This document shows, piece after piece, positions 40,502 through 50,237 of a DNA stretch of 64,000 nucleotides. Under the pieces are notes generated by a model that was given only the letters and a program-made list of their open reading frames with translations, was not told where the DNA came from and searched no databases. The position numbers and the translations under genes are program-made. This DNA is from a virus. Positions within the stretch are counted from its first letter, which is position 1, and every line of letters begins with the position of its first letter. Location of the stretch: positions 124,001 through 188,000 of the IMG/VR virus record IMGVR_UViG_3300021338_000003; one strand, written 5' to 3'.

Positions 40502-41043
40502 ACCTTCGCATTCTGGCCCTGGCTTCCTTCCTCCCCATCCTGGTCGCCGCCGAAGGATGTGAAAACCCGGATGCCGCGGACCGACATCGAGTCAACTCGC
40601 AGCAAGAGCAGTATTCTGTGGCCCAGCCCATTCCATCTTTCGACTTCTCGCTGGAACGCCAGGTGGCCATCCAGTTGTACGAAGCTCGTAACCACGAGGT
40701 AGCCACGCACACGGTATGGCGTGGGGATACCTCGGTTATCGAGGGGGACTGTCCATCGATCGGTTATCCGCTGCCCTATGACGTGCAGTTGACCAACCCT
40801 CTCAAGAGGGCATACAACGGCGCGTCTGTGGCAATCGAACAGGCTGAGCCCAACGGGCTGTACAGCAGCAAGAACAGTGTCGCCACCTGGGTACGATGCG
40901 TGATCGATGGGCGCCAGGTGCCCGTCTACGTGGAGGGAAAGGTCACCGCCTACCCCCTCCCTGTTGAGGTTGACTACGATACCAATCGTGTGGTTCCTCT
41001 CGACGGCAAGCCCAGCAAGCTCCTCATCCTCGGAAAGAAGTGA
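40498..41043 (+). CDS. secreted conserved phage protein, possible lipoprotein, 181 aa
   Basis: The ATG overlaps the previous stop. A signal peptide of about 20 residues ends at VAAEGC, an imperfect lipobox. The mature part carries CPSIGYPLPYDVQLTNP, EQAEPNGLYSS and VYVEGKVTAYPLP. I recognise this pattern from a conserved phage family with SIGYGIPYATQ and PVYVEP blocks, of unknown function. Confidence 0.6.
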   Translation: MNLRILALASFLPILVAAEGCENPDAADRHRVNSQQEQYSVAQPIPSFDFSLERQVAIQLYEARNHEVATHTVWRGDTSVIEGDCPSIGYPLPYDVQLTNPLKRAYNGASVAIEQAEPNGLYSSKNSVATWVRCVIDGRQVPVYVEGKVTAYPLPVEVDYDTNRVVPLDGKPSKLLILGKK

Positions 41044-41345
41044 TGGAAATCGTCACTGTCCAGTCTTTCGACAAGGAGGGGGTGGCATCCCGCCCTCCCA
41101 AGGAAGAGAAGCTTTCCGAACTTCTCCTGTACTACGACCGTTTCAACAGCAGCTTTGGTGTCCGGAAGATCAGTGCCATCGAACGTGGTCGCTATGAGGA
41201 TGGCAAGGAAGTGTTTCGCGTCAAGTATGAGTTTCGCATCAGTGGCTCTCGGGCAGGCTACGATGCCATCACCGGTAGTCACTCTGCACTGACCGAGGTG
41301 TACCACAAGATCTCCAGCATTCTAGACAGGGAGGGACGAGCATGA
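41043..41345 (+). CDS. hypothetical protein, 100 aa
   Basis: The ATG overlaps the previous stop. The product is a small basic alpha/beta protein with no motif recognised. It is coupled to its neighbours by overlaps at both ends. Confidence 0.55.
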   Translation: MEIVTVQSFDKEGVASRPPKEEKLSELLLYYDRFNSSFGVRKISAIERGRYEDGKEVFRVKYEFRISGSRAGYDAITGSHSALTEVYHKISSILDREGRA

Positions 41346-41626
41346 AGAGCACCAAAGATACTATGGATACCCTGTTCCGATGTATGGGATATCAGGGAGC
41401 CCGAGGGTGCGACATCGGCATCGTCGCTATGATGGCGAAGGTCGATCCTGACAAGGCCCTCGACGATGCTGACGACCGGAAGGTCGTGTCCGATGTCCTG
41501 GCCAACTTTGTGTGGGACCACTGGCTCGGAGAGCCCGAGGTCCCCACTCTGGAGACGGTCCGCCAGGATGTCCTCCTCTTCATCTCGGGGGACCTCCCTG
41601 ATGCCCAGGCCGCGGAGGCAACATGA
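41342..41626 (+). CDS. hypothetical acidic protein, 94 aa
   Basis: The ATG overlaps the previous stop (ATGA). The product is helical and acidic (DPDKALDDADDRKVVSDVLA). Function is unknown. Confidence 0.55.
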   Translation: MKSTKDTMDTLFRCMGYQGARGCDIGIVAMMAKVDPDKALDDADDRKVVSDVLANFVWDHWLGEPEVPTLETVRQDVLLFISGDLPDAQAAEAT

Positions 41627-42114
41627 GTGACCGACCCAAGGCCCCTATGGTCATCGCGACCGAAAGATTGGTGAAGGACTGGTGCGGACCAGTCCTTCTG
41701 ACGCACCATCTACACGCTGCGGTATACATGGACGACTATGTGTACAAGCATGATGGTCGTAGTAGCCTTGAAGGAGCACTAGTCTATTACGGCAGTAGCA
41801 AACCAACCGTCATTTTCCTTGACCTCCGCATCCCTGAGGCTCGGTGGCGTTTTTGCGACGTGACGTGGGGTAGTCCCGCGGCCGAGGTGGTTGCCATGAA
41901 CACTGGGAGTCGTTCAGAGCCTCTTGTGGTTTCGTTGCATGTTGGAGGCAAGTGCGTGGCGTCTTCATCCCATAGCGTAGTGGTCGGCCACGGAAACCGC
42001 CGTCTCTACGTCCCGAAGCTGGCTTCGCTCCCCGACGAGAATACACTGGCGTGGGCCATTTGGGAGACGTCCCAAGTTATGGGTGTGAGAAAGTTGTGGA
42101 TGGAGGATCCATGA
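41623..42114 (+). CDS. hypothetical protein, 163 aa
   Basis: The start overlaps the previous stop. The product is beta-rich with no signal or motif recognised. Confidence 0.55.
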   Translation: MSDRPKAPMVIATERLVKDWCGPVLLTHHLHAAVYMDDYVYKHDGRSSLEGALVYYGSSKPTVIFLDLRIPEARWRFCDVTWGSPAAEVVAMNTGSRSEPLVVSLHVGGKCVASSSHSVVVGHGNRRLYVPKLASLPDENTLAWAIWETSQVMGVRKLWMEDP

Positions 42115-42251
42115 TCGAACAGCTCTGGTTTGACTTCTGGGGAGAAACCTTCGGATCTCTCATCTTATCTGGTGGGGCCGCCTTCGTATGTGGGTGGGTG
42201 TTTCACTACGCTCACACTCCATCCCTAAAATCCAAGCACAATGACAACTGA
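42111..42251 (+). CDS. 46-residue membrane protein
   Basis: The ATG overlaps the previous stop (ATGA). One hydrophobic segment (GSLILSGGAAFVCGWVF) occupies the middle. Overlaps at both ends support expression. Confidence 0.5.
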   Translation: MIEQLWFDFWGETFGSLILSGGAAFVCGWVFHYAHTPSLKSKHNDN

Positions 42252-42559
42252 TGGTGCGCCTCTCAAATACCGATCTCAGCCCAGAAGTTGAGTGGGAGGA
42301 ATCAGGGACCGAATATGTTGGGCCTGTAACCTCGGCACCCAAAGAGGTCCAAGACGCGTACTACCTCGACTGCAAAATCCGTCGATCCAAAGGTTGCAGC
42401 CTCGAAGAGATGGAACGGATCCTCTTCGAGAATGGCGTGTGTATCAGTGACGACATGCGGTTGATTGGATTCCATGGAAAGAGCAACGAAGAACTGGAGC
42501 CTTGGCAGCTGGAAGCGGTGGTATGTCTCGTAGCCACAGGCGTACTCAGGAGAAAGTGA
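42251..42559 (+). CDS. hypothetical protein, 102 aa
   Basis: The ATG overlaps the previous stop by one base. The product is acidic and helical (SLEEMERILFENG). No motif is recognised. Confidence 0.55.
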   Translation: MVRLSNTDLSPEVEWEESGTEYVGPVTSAPKEVQDAYYLDCKIRRSKGCSLEEMERILFENGVCISDDMRLIGFHGKSNEELEPWQLEAVVCLVATGVLRRK

Positions 42560-42744
42560 TGCCCCGATGTGCTGATTGCATCCACCTCACACTTCGTCCC
42601 GAACTTCCTCAGAATGACTGTGATGTTATCGAGGAAGGAGGTGATGACGATACTGATAATTGGGTATGGGAACATTGGGGCGGTGACGACGTTGACCAGG
42701 ACCCTATCTGCCCTCGATTTGCACGTCGGAGCGAAGAGAGGTAA
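42559..42744 (+). CDS. small cysteine-containing acidic protein, 61 aa
   Basis: The ATG overlaps the previous stop. It begins MPRCADCIHLTL and ends DPICPRF. The CxxC plus later Cys layout, with an Asp/Glu/Trp-rich centre, suggests a small metal-binding protein of unknown role. Confidence 0.5.
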   Translation: MPRCADCIHLTLRPELPQNDCDVIEEGGDDDTDNWVWEHWGGDDVDQDPICPRFARRSEER

Positions 42745-42747
42745 AAT
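42719..42747 (+). promoter_or_regulatory. sigma-70-type promoter
   Basis: TTGCAC at 42719-42724 and TAAAAT at 42742-42747 are 17 bases apart. The CATGT extension is absent. It precedes the small gene at 42768. Confidence 0.65.
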
Positions 42748-42767
42748 AGGGGTTTTGGGGGTGCATT

Positions 42768-42923
42768 ATGGATAAGGCTCAAGTCAACGCCATCTTTGCT
42801 TCTTACCGCTGGGGACACATCACGTGGGAGCAGGTCAAGCAAAAGCTCGGGGACCGGGCAGAGGCTGAAGCCAAGAAGCGTGGCATATCAGCCCCCGAAA
42901 AGCTGGACAAGCTCAACAAGTAG
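42768..42923 (+). CDS. small helical protein, 51 aa
   Basis: A short frame starting at ATG 42768, 21 bases after a good promoter and just before a strong terminator, so it is a monocistronic unit. The product (YRWGHITWEQVKQKLGDRA and a Lys-rich end) is basic and helical. Function is unknown. Confidence 0.55.
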   Translation: MDKAQVNAIFASYRWGHITWEQVKQKLGDRAEAEAKKRGISAPEKLDKLNK

Positions 42924-42935
42924 ACATTCGGACAG

Positions 42936-42966
42936 GCCCTTCCCTGGCAACTTTTCAGGGAAGGGC
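42936..42966 (+). terminator. terminator-like hairpin with TTTGTATT tail
   Basis: An 11-bp stem (GCCCTTCCCTG with CAGGGAAGGGC) is followed by TCATTTGTATTCG. It separates the small gene from the giant gene at 42995. Confidence 0.75.
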
Positions 42967-42994
42967 TCATTTGTATTCGCACCCCGAGAGAATA

Positions 42995-45900
42995 ATGACC
43001 GACGAAATTTTGGGCAAGTATTTCGTGTGTTTGATGCCTCCCAAGATGGCAGAGATACACCAACGCATCCGTCGTGACCTCGAAAAGAAGTTCGGGGAGC
43101 CTATCGACCATTCGGGACCCCCTCATGTGACCGTGAAGTACATCGGGCCCGTGACTCGTGGTGACCATGATGCCCTCTTGGGCAACGTGATGACTCGTTT
43201 TGCTCTCAGGAGTCATCGCAGCCCCTTCCACCTTCGGATTACTGGCATAGACTCTTTCGACCGTATCGAAGGCGGCGGAACACCCCTCTTCCTTCGTGTC
43301 GAGTGTCCCGAGCTTCATGACTTTCGGAAAGAGATGAACGAGGGATGGGACCCCTTCTCGCAACCTGAGAAATTTCCAGACTTTAAGCCCCACATGACCC
43401 TAGGGTATATCAACCGGGACCTGACTTCTGAGGAGAAGGAGTGGCTGGCCAAATATGAGGTCAAACTCACCTCTATCTGTCCTACCGTGGTCCTGACCCG
43501 AAACGCTTATGAAAACGTTCTCGTTCTCAACCTTTCGAATGACCTGACGGCCGCCACTCTAGAGGACTTCAATAAGGCCCCGGACGCGGAGGCCGGAGAG
43601 GACCCTGTCATTCACGAGGTGGCCATCATCCCCCTGCATGAGCGCACCGATGATAACCCAGCCTGGAAGGCTATCGTCGAGGCAGCGTTGGCAAAAACCC
43701 GTTGGTACCACATTCGCTCTAGCGATGCCCGAGGTCTCCACGACCAATGGACCAAACTCTATGGTGAAGGCCCCAACCCCTTCGACCCCCTTTCTAACGT
43801 AGACAAAAATACGGCCTATCTGGCCGGATTTGATGAAGATGACAAGCTCGTTGTCGGTGGAATAGTGCAGGGTGTCTCTTGGGATGGTGACCGTGGGATA
43901 TACGTTCACTACATCGAATCCAAGACCTCCTTCGCTGTGGCTAAACTCATCCAGGATTGGCAGAGAGAGTATGACTTCATCACGGCGGACCTGGAAAACA
44001 AGGGTCTACGACGCCTAGCCTATCGAGCCGGGTTCAAAGAATACGACAAGGGCGTGTACCTTTGGCACCGAGGTACTCCGGGTCCTATTCTGATGTCCTG
44101 GGTTGGTGATAGCACCCTCATGGACCCCTCGAAGTTGACAGCACTTACGAGGGCTCAAGCTCTAACCGCTCGATGGATTGAGGACTCTCAAGTTAAGTCC
44201 GTACCTGTTCACTCCTGGGGGTGGATTGGTGCCGATGGTTCTATAGCCTACGGCACTGGGGACAATGACTATCACGCCCAGCATGCCTTCAGAAAGGTCA
44301 AGGAAGAATACCCATCTGATTTCCGAACTCTTCCAGGGCTGAAGTATTTCACCCAAGCCAGAAACATAGAAGAGGCAGAACGAGCCATTAACAAAGCTCT
44401 TGAGAATGACCCTGATCCATTTGCAGCTGAGGACCTTTTCACGGACCTCATCAGTGAAGCATCAGGCATTCTATTTGGTCATGGCTGGATTCGAGTTACT
44501 CATCCAAATCCTGGCCAATTTGGGTTCAACGGTCTATCTTGGGAGGATGCGTCTGACCGGGCCAAAGAGACCATTCTTGCATACCTGGCCACCTCCACCA
44601 AGCAGTGGAACCTAGACCCAGAGAGTGCTATAGTCTGGATTGACTTCAGCCTAGAAGCCCAAGGCAAGTATACCATGGCCGAGTTCATCGACCGCTTCTA
44701 TGGCCGAAAAGAGGTTGATGAGTTCTTCGGGATTATCATGGCCCGGTCTGACCTCTCCCCGACCTCTGAGGACTACGCGGAGTTCAAGGAGAGCCATGGT
44801 CCTAACCCCGGGTGCTCTCTAGGCCGGGACAAAGATGGGTATTACGTCTACACTCACCGGGGCCGATCGCCCTCCTATAGCAGTCCTGGCGCCATCCCAG
44901 CCTCGAAAGTCAAGCAAATCGAGCGCACAGGTAGTGCTATAGAGGCCAGTACCAAACGCCGATTTTTCCATGGTACCAGCACCGCCTTCCTAGACTCCAT
45001 CAAGCGTGAAGGTCTTAAGGCTACCCCTCCCCAACGGGTATGGGAAGGCAGCCTAGAAGCCATGGATGGATACGTCTACCTGACCACCAGCCTTTGGACT
45101 GCTACCGACCACGCTATGACTGCCTCCCGAAAGTTTCCCGGCGAGAAACTCATTCTCGTGGTCGAATTGGACCGAGATGACCCCCGTATCTTCGCCGACG
45201 AAGACCTCGTTCCCAAGGTATACGGACGCATTGTAGAGCAATGGATGCATCTGGTCCCGAGGCAGGAGCGGATGGAGCTTCACGAGCTTTGGGAGTTGGT
45301 CCATGGTCACCCTCCTGATCCTATCGGGACCAACTCCAGAGAGCACGCCGAGCTTCTGGCCAAGATTGGCGAAGGAATCGGGGACCGCAATGACCATTCC
45401 TTGGGTGGCCTACTCAAAAGGTTTGTCAATCGGGACAACCTCACTATTCCCCGGTTTGCCAAGCTCTACTTCGAAGAGACCGACTCCTCCGACTACCCTC
45501 GGTTCATCAAGTCTGTCACCGAGCGTCTGAACCGAGACATGACCAAATATCTCAAGCACATCGGAATGACCCGATTCATTGACCCTGATAGGGTCGTTGA
45601 TTTCTTGATGAGTTCGACCATCGATGACCTGGACAATGCCTCCAATGAAAGCCAGGGCAACCGGGCTCGATGGTTCGTTCAGCATCGAGACGAATTGGCC
45701 CGAGAGTGGCCCGAATGGTTTGGCCCCGAGGCTGGAATGCTGTCTGGTGAGATGCCAACAGTCGCTGTTCGTGATGACGTCAAGCCCGACGAATACTGGG
45801 TTATTCGGGGCTCATTGCGTGATGTGAAGCGCTATGACGACCTGGAGAATCGAGGAGAGCGTGTTGCTGGTGTTCTGACTGCCTCGACCAAGTGGGATGA

Positions 45901-46459
45901 CGGCATCCTCCTCCATGGGACCGACAAGAAATTCGACCGCTTCAAGGCCGGCGCCTATTGGCGCGGTCACAGCGAGGAAGGCCATGGCCTAATATACTTC
46001 TCGGACCCCAACCGCCGGCCCGGCAGGAAGACCCAGGCCGAACACATCGCCGAGGCTCGGGGATGGTTGGCTGTGGTCCGTTTCGATGAGGCCCGTTCCA
46101 AGCCCTTCCAGCCGACCATCGACGACCAGGCGGCAGACATCGTGAGGGAGGCCGCCAAGCACGAGTGGGTGCAGGCCAGCAATGAGCGGCTCCGCCAGGC
46201 CCTGGGCAACCATATTCCCTATGAGTGGGCCTTCATCATCGCCAAACTCGCCATTCCGAAGGGCTACAACACCTTCAAGTTCTGGGAGCCGTCTGTCCAC
46301 GAATATAGCATCGCCATATCGGATCCGGACCTAGTGGAAATCGTCGAATGGCAGCCCCGAGGCCGGAATGCCATCATGATCGGAAAAATGGTGACAGAGG
46401 AAGTCGAGTTCTGGAAGGCAATTCAAGAGAGAATCGCTGCGAAGCGAGGGGAGTCCTGA
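42995..46459 (+). CDS. giant multidomain protein: 2H phosphoesterase plus two HGT/ART-like modules
   Basis: 1154 residues. Residues 1-185 are a 2H phosphoesterase (LigT-like) with PHVTVKYIG near 42 and PHMTLGYIN near 131. These enzymes act on 2',3'-cyclic or 2'-5' RNA ends. Residues 225-360 look acetyltransferase-like. Repeated modules follow (HSWGWIG near 405, HGWIRV near 497). HGTS starts one ART/RES-like module near 658 and LLHGTD another near 973. Junctions ISE-A, AIE-A and LTA-S precede modules. A polyprotein or an injected multi-effector protein is possible. It overlaps the next giant gene. Confidence 0.65.
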   Translation: MTDEILGKYFVCLMPPKMAEIHQRIRRDLEKKFGEPIDHSGPPHVTVKYIGPVTRGDHDALLGNVMTRFALRSHRSPFHLRITGIDSFDRIEGGGTPLFLRVECPELHDFRKEMNEGWDPFSQPEKFPDFKPHMTLGYINRDLTSEEKEWLAKYEVKLTSICPTVVLTRNAYENVLVLNLSNDLTAATLEDFNKAPDAEAGEDPVIHEVAIIPLHERTDDNPAWKAIVEAALAKTRWYHIRSSDARGLHDQWTKLYGEGPNPFDPLSNVDKNTAYLAGFDEDDKLVVGGIVQGVSWDGDRGIYVHYIESKTSFAVAKLIQDWQREYDFITADLENKGLRRLAYRAGFKEYDKGVYLWHRGTPGPILMSWVGDSTLMDPSKLTALTRAQALTARWIEDSQVKSVPVHSWGWIGADGSIAYGTGDNDYHAQHAFRKVKEEYPSDFRTLPGLKYFTQARNIEEAERAINKALENDPDPFAAEDLFTDLISEASGILFGHGWIRVTHPNPGQFGFNGLSWEDASDRAKETILAYLATSTKQWNLDPESAIVWIDFSLEAQGKYTMAEFIDRFYGRKEVDEFFGIIMARSDLSPTSEDYAEFKESHGPNPGCSLGRDKDGYYVYTHRGRSPSYSSPGAIPASKVKQIERTGSAIEASTKRRFFHGTSTAFLDSIKREGLKATPPQRVWEGSLEAMDGYVYLTTSLWTATDHAMTASRKFPGEKLILVVELDRDDPRIFADEDLVPKVYGRIVEQWMHLVPRQERMELHELWELVHGHPPDPIGTNSREHAELLAKIGEGIGDRNDHSLGGLLKRFVNRDNLTIPRFAKLYFEETDSSDYPRFIKSVTERLNRDMTKYLKHIGMTRFIDPDRVVDFLMSSTIDDLDNASNESQGNRARWFVQHRDELAREWPEWFGPEAGMLSGEMPTVAVRDDVKPDEYWVIRGSLRDVKRYDDLENRGERVAGVLTASTKWDDGILLHGTDKKFDRFKAGAYWRGHSEEGHGLIYFSDPNRRPGRKTQAEHIAEARGWLAVVRFDEARSKPFQPTIDDQAADIVREAAKHEWVQASNERLRQALGNHIPYEWAFIIAKLAIPKGYNTFKFWEPSVHEYSIAISDPDLVEIVEWQPRGRNAIMIGKMVTEEVEFWKAIQERIAAKRGES

Positions 46460-49400
46460 TGCCCATTACCGCCTACCACTGTGGTCCCCATATCGAACGG
46501 TTCACCCTAGACCGTGTCGGAACCGGAGAGGGTAACATGGCCCTCGGTCCCGGGGTGTACTTTGCCACCAATCCCCACATCGCCCGACGATACTGCAAGT
46601 ATCATGACAACGCCGAATTGACCGTTGTGGAAATAGACGACCGGGGCCTGTACGAGAGTCGGAGTGGCAATCCCGAGCACCTCAAGAAGGGCCTGATAGA
46701 ATTGGCCCGAATGCTCGCTGCTCAAAAAGGCATGACCTCTCTTCCGATGGGTAATACCCTCAAACATGGTCCGGGGTCAGTAGGGGATATCTTCCGAGCT
46801 GTGGGACCCAGGTCCGGTCGGAAGCTCATGTCTACGATCGGCATCACTGGGCTCTTGGAACGCATGCCTGGTTCTAATGGCATCGAAATAGCGGTCTACG
46901 ACCTATCCATTATCCGGATTGTGGATAGAATTGCTCCGGGGTCAATCGAGGCAGCGGCTCCCAAATATAGTCCTCTTCGTGAACTTCAGCCGGGCGAACC
47001 CAAAACGTATGACCTTCACGCATACCATGCCACTAGTACCGACAATTGGCTGCCCATTCGACGCAAGGGTCTAGTGCCCGGGGCATCGAAGCCAGCAGGC
47101 CAGGACTGGATGGGCCGGTGGTCTGGAAAGGCCATATACTTCCACCAAGAGTTTCCAGACCATGAACTGGATAACGCTCATGATGGAGAGAACTTCTGGA
47201 CTATCGTTCTCGAATACCGATTCAGTGAACATGCCGATCGAGTTGTTCCTGATGAAGAATGGGGTAGCATGCACATGACCCCCGAGGCTATAAGGACCAA
47301 AGCCCCGATTGCGGTCGGAAACCGTATACCTTCTACTGACCTTGTAGCCATCCATCTCCCTGATTTGCCTTCAGCCCGAGAGTGGGCCCGAGAAAATGCC
47401 CGGGGCAAGAAGGTTGTATTTCACAAAGATGGAATTCATGCATCGACCGACTACAGCCGAGGCACTGGGTACGATTCGGTTGACGGGTATGAATACCTCA
47501 TCAAAGGTGAGAAAGACGATGGGCTAGAGAGGGCCAGGAAGTGGGGTCTGTCCGACTCCCAATACAAGGTCCAGGAATGTGGTGATGGTCCCCAGTTGGT
47601 CTTGGTGAATGGGGCCATTGACGACTTGGACTGGTTCACCTCCAAGCACAATGAAGAGCTTTTCTACCGCCACCCAGACAATCCTGATCAAGATTGGGTC
47701 CCTTTGTCCCGACACTTCGGCAAGTCAGTAGAAGCCGTCTGGGACGAGCACAAATACCACTCCTGGGCCTGGGTCAGTCCGAAGGGTGAGCTTATCGAGA
47801 TGGAGAACAGAGAAGACCATCGACAATGGGCTCGGGAATATCTGGAGAAAAATGAGGGCAAGTATGCCGGCCCTTGGGAAGCCCACCAAATTCTCCGCGA
47901 GGAAGGGTGGACGGCCATGACCACCCCATTCATCTTCAATGGGCCTGGAGAGGAGCCATGGGACCTCCCTCAGGCGGCCCTTAACACCATCATCGAGACA
48001 GCAATCGAGTATTCCATCGAACTTGGTGCTGACCCCGAGGATATAGACCAGCTTGGTGGGTACATACAGTGGGAAGGCCGGAATGGTCGACTGGAATCGA
48101 TGTCTCTGGCCGATTTCGTGGCCAAATATGGTGGCCGCAAATGGGAGGATAAGCTCTTCAGTGGTATGATGGAGCGCCTTGGTGCCGTTCGAGTTCCAGA
48201 CCTCAAAATAACAAAGAAAGAACTTACTATGATGGGCACGGCTTTCTATGCGTGGGATGGAGACCTCAAAATCGGGTCTTTGCACATCACCCATCCCTTT
48301 GGGCCCGAGGACCGTCGATTCCAATACCTGTCACGGGGGTGTGAGGTCGAGTTTCAAAAACTCCGGGACTCCATGGGTGCCGACTTGAAGCTTTGCCTAG
48401 TAATCTCGTCTGAGGTTTCTAAGGCATATCGAGGAATGGGAGTAGGAGGGAAGCTCTATCGGGAAGCCCTGGACTGGTGCCGCAAAGAAGGAGCAGCCCT
48501 TGGTCCCGACAAGTGTGGCGCAGGGGGACATACCTCAGACGATGCTTTGAAGGTATGGGAATCCCTGAAGAGGGAGTTTCCACATGTCGGGGAGATCATT
48601 GCCGAGGATGAAGGTGAAGACGAGGACTCGGGGTCTAGCACCCAGCGCAACTCCGACCCTCTTCCCTCCGAGTTCCGGGACTACATGAAGGAAAAGGGCA
48701 AGGCATTCACCAGCCCCAAGAGTGGCAACAAGGTCCTCTTCGATTCTCTCCCCTGGGAAGAGCAGCTGAAGCACTACGAGAAGTGGAAGCGGGAGCATGA
48801 CGACGGCCGTGACCATGCTCGGGATGAGGCCGAGGATGAAGAGGCCGAGCATGACGCTGATCTGGCCAACTCCGACAAGAACTTCGAGACCTCCCAAGAA
48901 CGCAAGATGGAGGAGGAGAAGGCTCGGGATAAGGCTGAAAGGGGAGACCCCAAAGATCCCTCGGTGCCCCCAAAGGATAAGCCTCGCCAAATCCTTCCTA
49001 ACGGAGAGCCTGCGGCTACCGGGAACAACCTTCACCCGGACACCCAGGTATCATTCACCGACGTTGCCAATGAGATTGGATGGTCGGACGACGACAAGCG
49101 GGAGTTCCAAGAGGAAATCTTCAAGAAGGAGGCCAAGGAGGTTGATAGTCATGCCTCCAACTTCCGGACTAACCGGGAACGGTATGGCATCGGTATGGCT
49201 ATTCTGATGTTCTTCATGGACCTTGGGGTGTCGGCCCATAATAAGGTCCGGGATTTCGCCAAGGACACCCTGGAGCACATCAAGAAGGACATCGGCCAGA
49301 CCAAGGATGAGGCAGGCCAGGCAGTCGATGAAGCCAACCAACTCAAGCAAGAAGTCATCGACCACTACACGACCGTCCTGAAGGAGGGACCCTCGAAAGC

Positions 49401-50064
49401 GGCCCGAAAGATGGAAGAGAAGGTGGAGGGGTCCTATGATATCATTAACCACTGTCCCCACTGTCAGGGTATCCTTCACGACGGCCCGAGATGGTATCTG
49501 ACTTGTCCTACTCCTGAATGTGGCTACTGTGTGTGCTTCCCCGGGTTCAAAGATATCAAGGGTATTGGCCTACCCGGCCCATGTGAGAGACTCCCAGGCA
49601 CGTTCACTTGGACCCCCATCCCCAAAGATGACCCCCGACTTATCCAGCATCAGGAAAAGGTTAGGCAGAACCTGGACTATTTCAAGACCAAGTTTGGGAT
49701 TGAAGGGTCTACTAATATCAAGGACTGGGTGATAGACCATGGGCCCGAGTTCACTCTCTACCGAGAGGTGATCCTGGAAGACCACGAGGACCTCGATATA
49801 TCCAAGCTCGGCCAATTCTGGACCCCTGACTTCAAGAAGGCTCACAGTCCTTTTGCCCGGGTTGATAGTAAGGTAGGCAAGCCTTGGGTTCTCAAGGTCA
49901 TTGTTCAGGAGGATGACATCGATATGCCTGGGACTATCGCCGCTCTTCGTCGTCATCCTGGGGAGGCGGAGATACGCCTCATCAGAGGTCGAAGGTTGAC
50001 CAACATCCAAGTTCTAGATAGGGAAGGAAACGAGGTCACCACCATCCCTAGAGGAATCGTGTAA
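46459..50064 (+). CDS. giant multidomain protein: HGT-like modules, GNAT and C-terminal ADP-ribosyltransferase-like domain
   Basis: 1201 residues, start overlapping the previous stop. It begins with an ART-like module (AYHCGPH, GPGVYFATN), then the junction SIE-AAAP near 162, and a second module with AYHATSTDN near 188. Modules shared with the preceding gene follow (HSWAWVSPKGE near 433, FIFNG and SLADFVAKYGG near 490-560). A GNAT motif YRGMGVGGKLY lies near 657. A very charged linker (717-845), a hydrophobic segment near 907 and a CPHCQG/CPTPECGYC zinc site near 1000 come next. The C-terminus has LYREV and GEAEIRL (ExE) near 1097 and 1169. Likely an effector or structural polyprotein. Confidence 0.65.
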   Translation: MPITAYHCGPHIERFTLDRVGTGEGNMALGPGVYFATNPHIARRYCKYHDNAELTVVEIDDRGLYESRSGNPEHLKKGLIELARMLAAQKGMTSLPMGNTLKHGPGSVGDIFRAVGPRSGRKLMSTIGITGLLERMPGSNGIEIAVYDLSIIRIVDRIAPGSIEAAAPKYSPLRELQPGEPKTYDLHAYHATSTDNWLPIRRKGLVPGASKPAGQDWMGRWSGKAIYFHQEFPDHELDNAHDGENFWTIVLEYRFSEHADRVVPDEEWGSMHMTPEAIRTKAPIAVGNRIPSTDLVAIHLPDLPSAREWARENARGKKVVFHKDGIHASTDYSRGTGYDSVDGYEYLIKGEKDDGLERARKWGLSDSQYKVQECGDGPQLVLVNGAIDDLDWFTSKHNEELFYRHPDNPDQDWVPLSRHFGKSVEAVWDEHKYHSWAWVSPKGELIEMENREDHRQWAREYLEKNEGKYAGPWEAHQILREEGWTAMTTPFIFNGPGEEPWDLPQAALNTIIETAIEYSIELGADPEDIDQLGGYIQWEGRNGRLESMSLADFVAKYGGRKWEDKLFSGMMERLGAVRVPDLKITKKELTMMGTAFYAWDGDLKIGSLHITHPFGPEDRRFQYLSRGCEVEFQKLRDSMGADLKLCLVISSEVSKAYRGMGVGGKLYREALDWCRKEGAALGPDKCGAGGHTSDDALKVWESLKREFPHVGEIIAEDEGEDEDSGSSTQRNSDPLPSEFRDYMKEKGKAFTSPKSGNKVLFDSLPWEEQLKHYEKWKREHDDGRDHARDEAEDEEAEHDADLANSDKNFETSQERKMEEEKARDKAERGDPKDPSVPPKDKPRQILPNGEPAATGNNLHPDTQVSFTDVANEIGWSDDDKREFQEEIFKKEAKEVDSHASNFRTNRERYGIGMAILMFFMDLGVSAHNKVRDFAKDTLEHIKKDIGQTKDEAGQAVDEANQLKQEVIDHYTTVLKEGPSKAARKMEEKVEGSYDIINHCPHCQGILHDGPRWYLTCPTPECGYCVCFPGFKDIKGIGLPGPCERLPGTFTWTPIPKDDPRLIQHQEKVRQNLDYFKTKFGIEGSTNIKDWVIDHGPEFTLYREVILEDHEDLDISKLGQFWTPDFKKAHSPFARVDSKVGKPWVLKVIVQEDDIDMPGTIAALRRHPGEAEIRLIRGRRLTNIQVLDREGNEVTTIPRGIV

Positions 50065-50065
50065 A

Positions 50066-50095
50066 CTTCACGCCCAGGCAGGAGCGGGCGTGAAG
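50066..50095 (+). terminator. hairpin after the giant genes
   Basis: CTTCACGCCC pairs with GGGCGTGAAG (10 bp, 10-base loop) immediately after the stop codon. There is no T-run, so termination efficiency is uncertain. Confidence 0.55.
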
Positions 50096-50187
50096 CTATC
50101 ACCCAAGTGGCAAGAATCTCTGCTTTCCAAACAATCCAGAATTCAGCCTACCGAAAACCACATCTTCGGCTTGGTAGGGTCCTGGAC

Positions 50188-50216
50188 TTGCACCCTCTTG
50201 TGTGCCATGTTATAAT
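50188..50216 (+). promoter_or_regulatory. sigma-70-type promoter with GTGCCATGT -10 extension
   Basis: TTGCAC at 50188-50193, 17-base spacer, TATAAT at 50211-50216. It serves the genes at 50238 and 50502. Confidence 0.88.
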
Positions 50217-50237
50217 AGTTATACAAGAGAGGACAAC

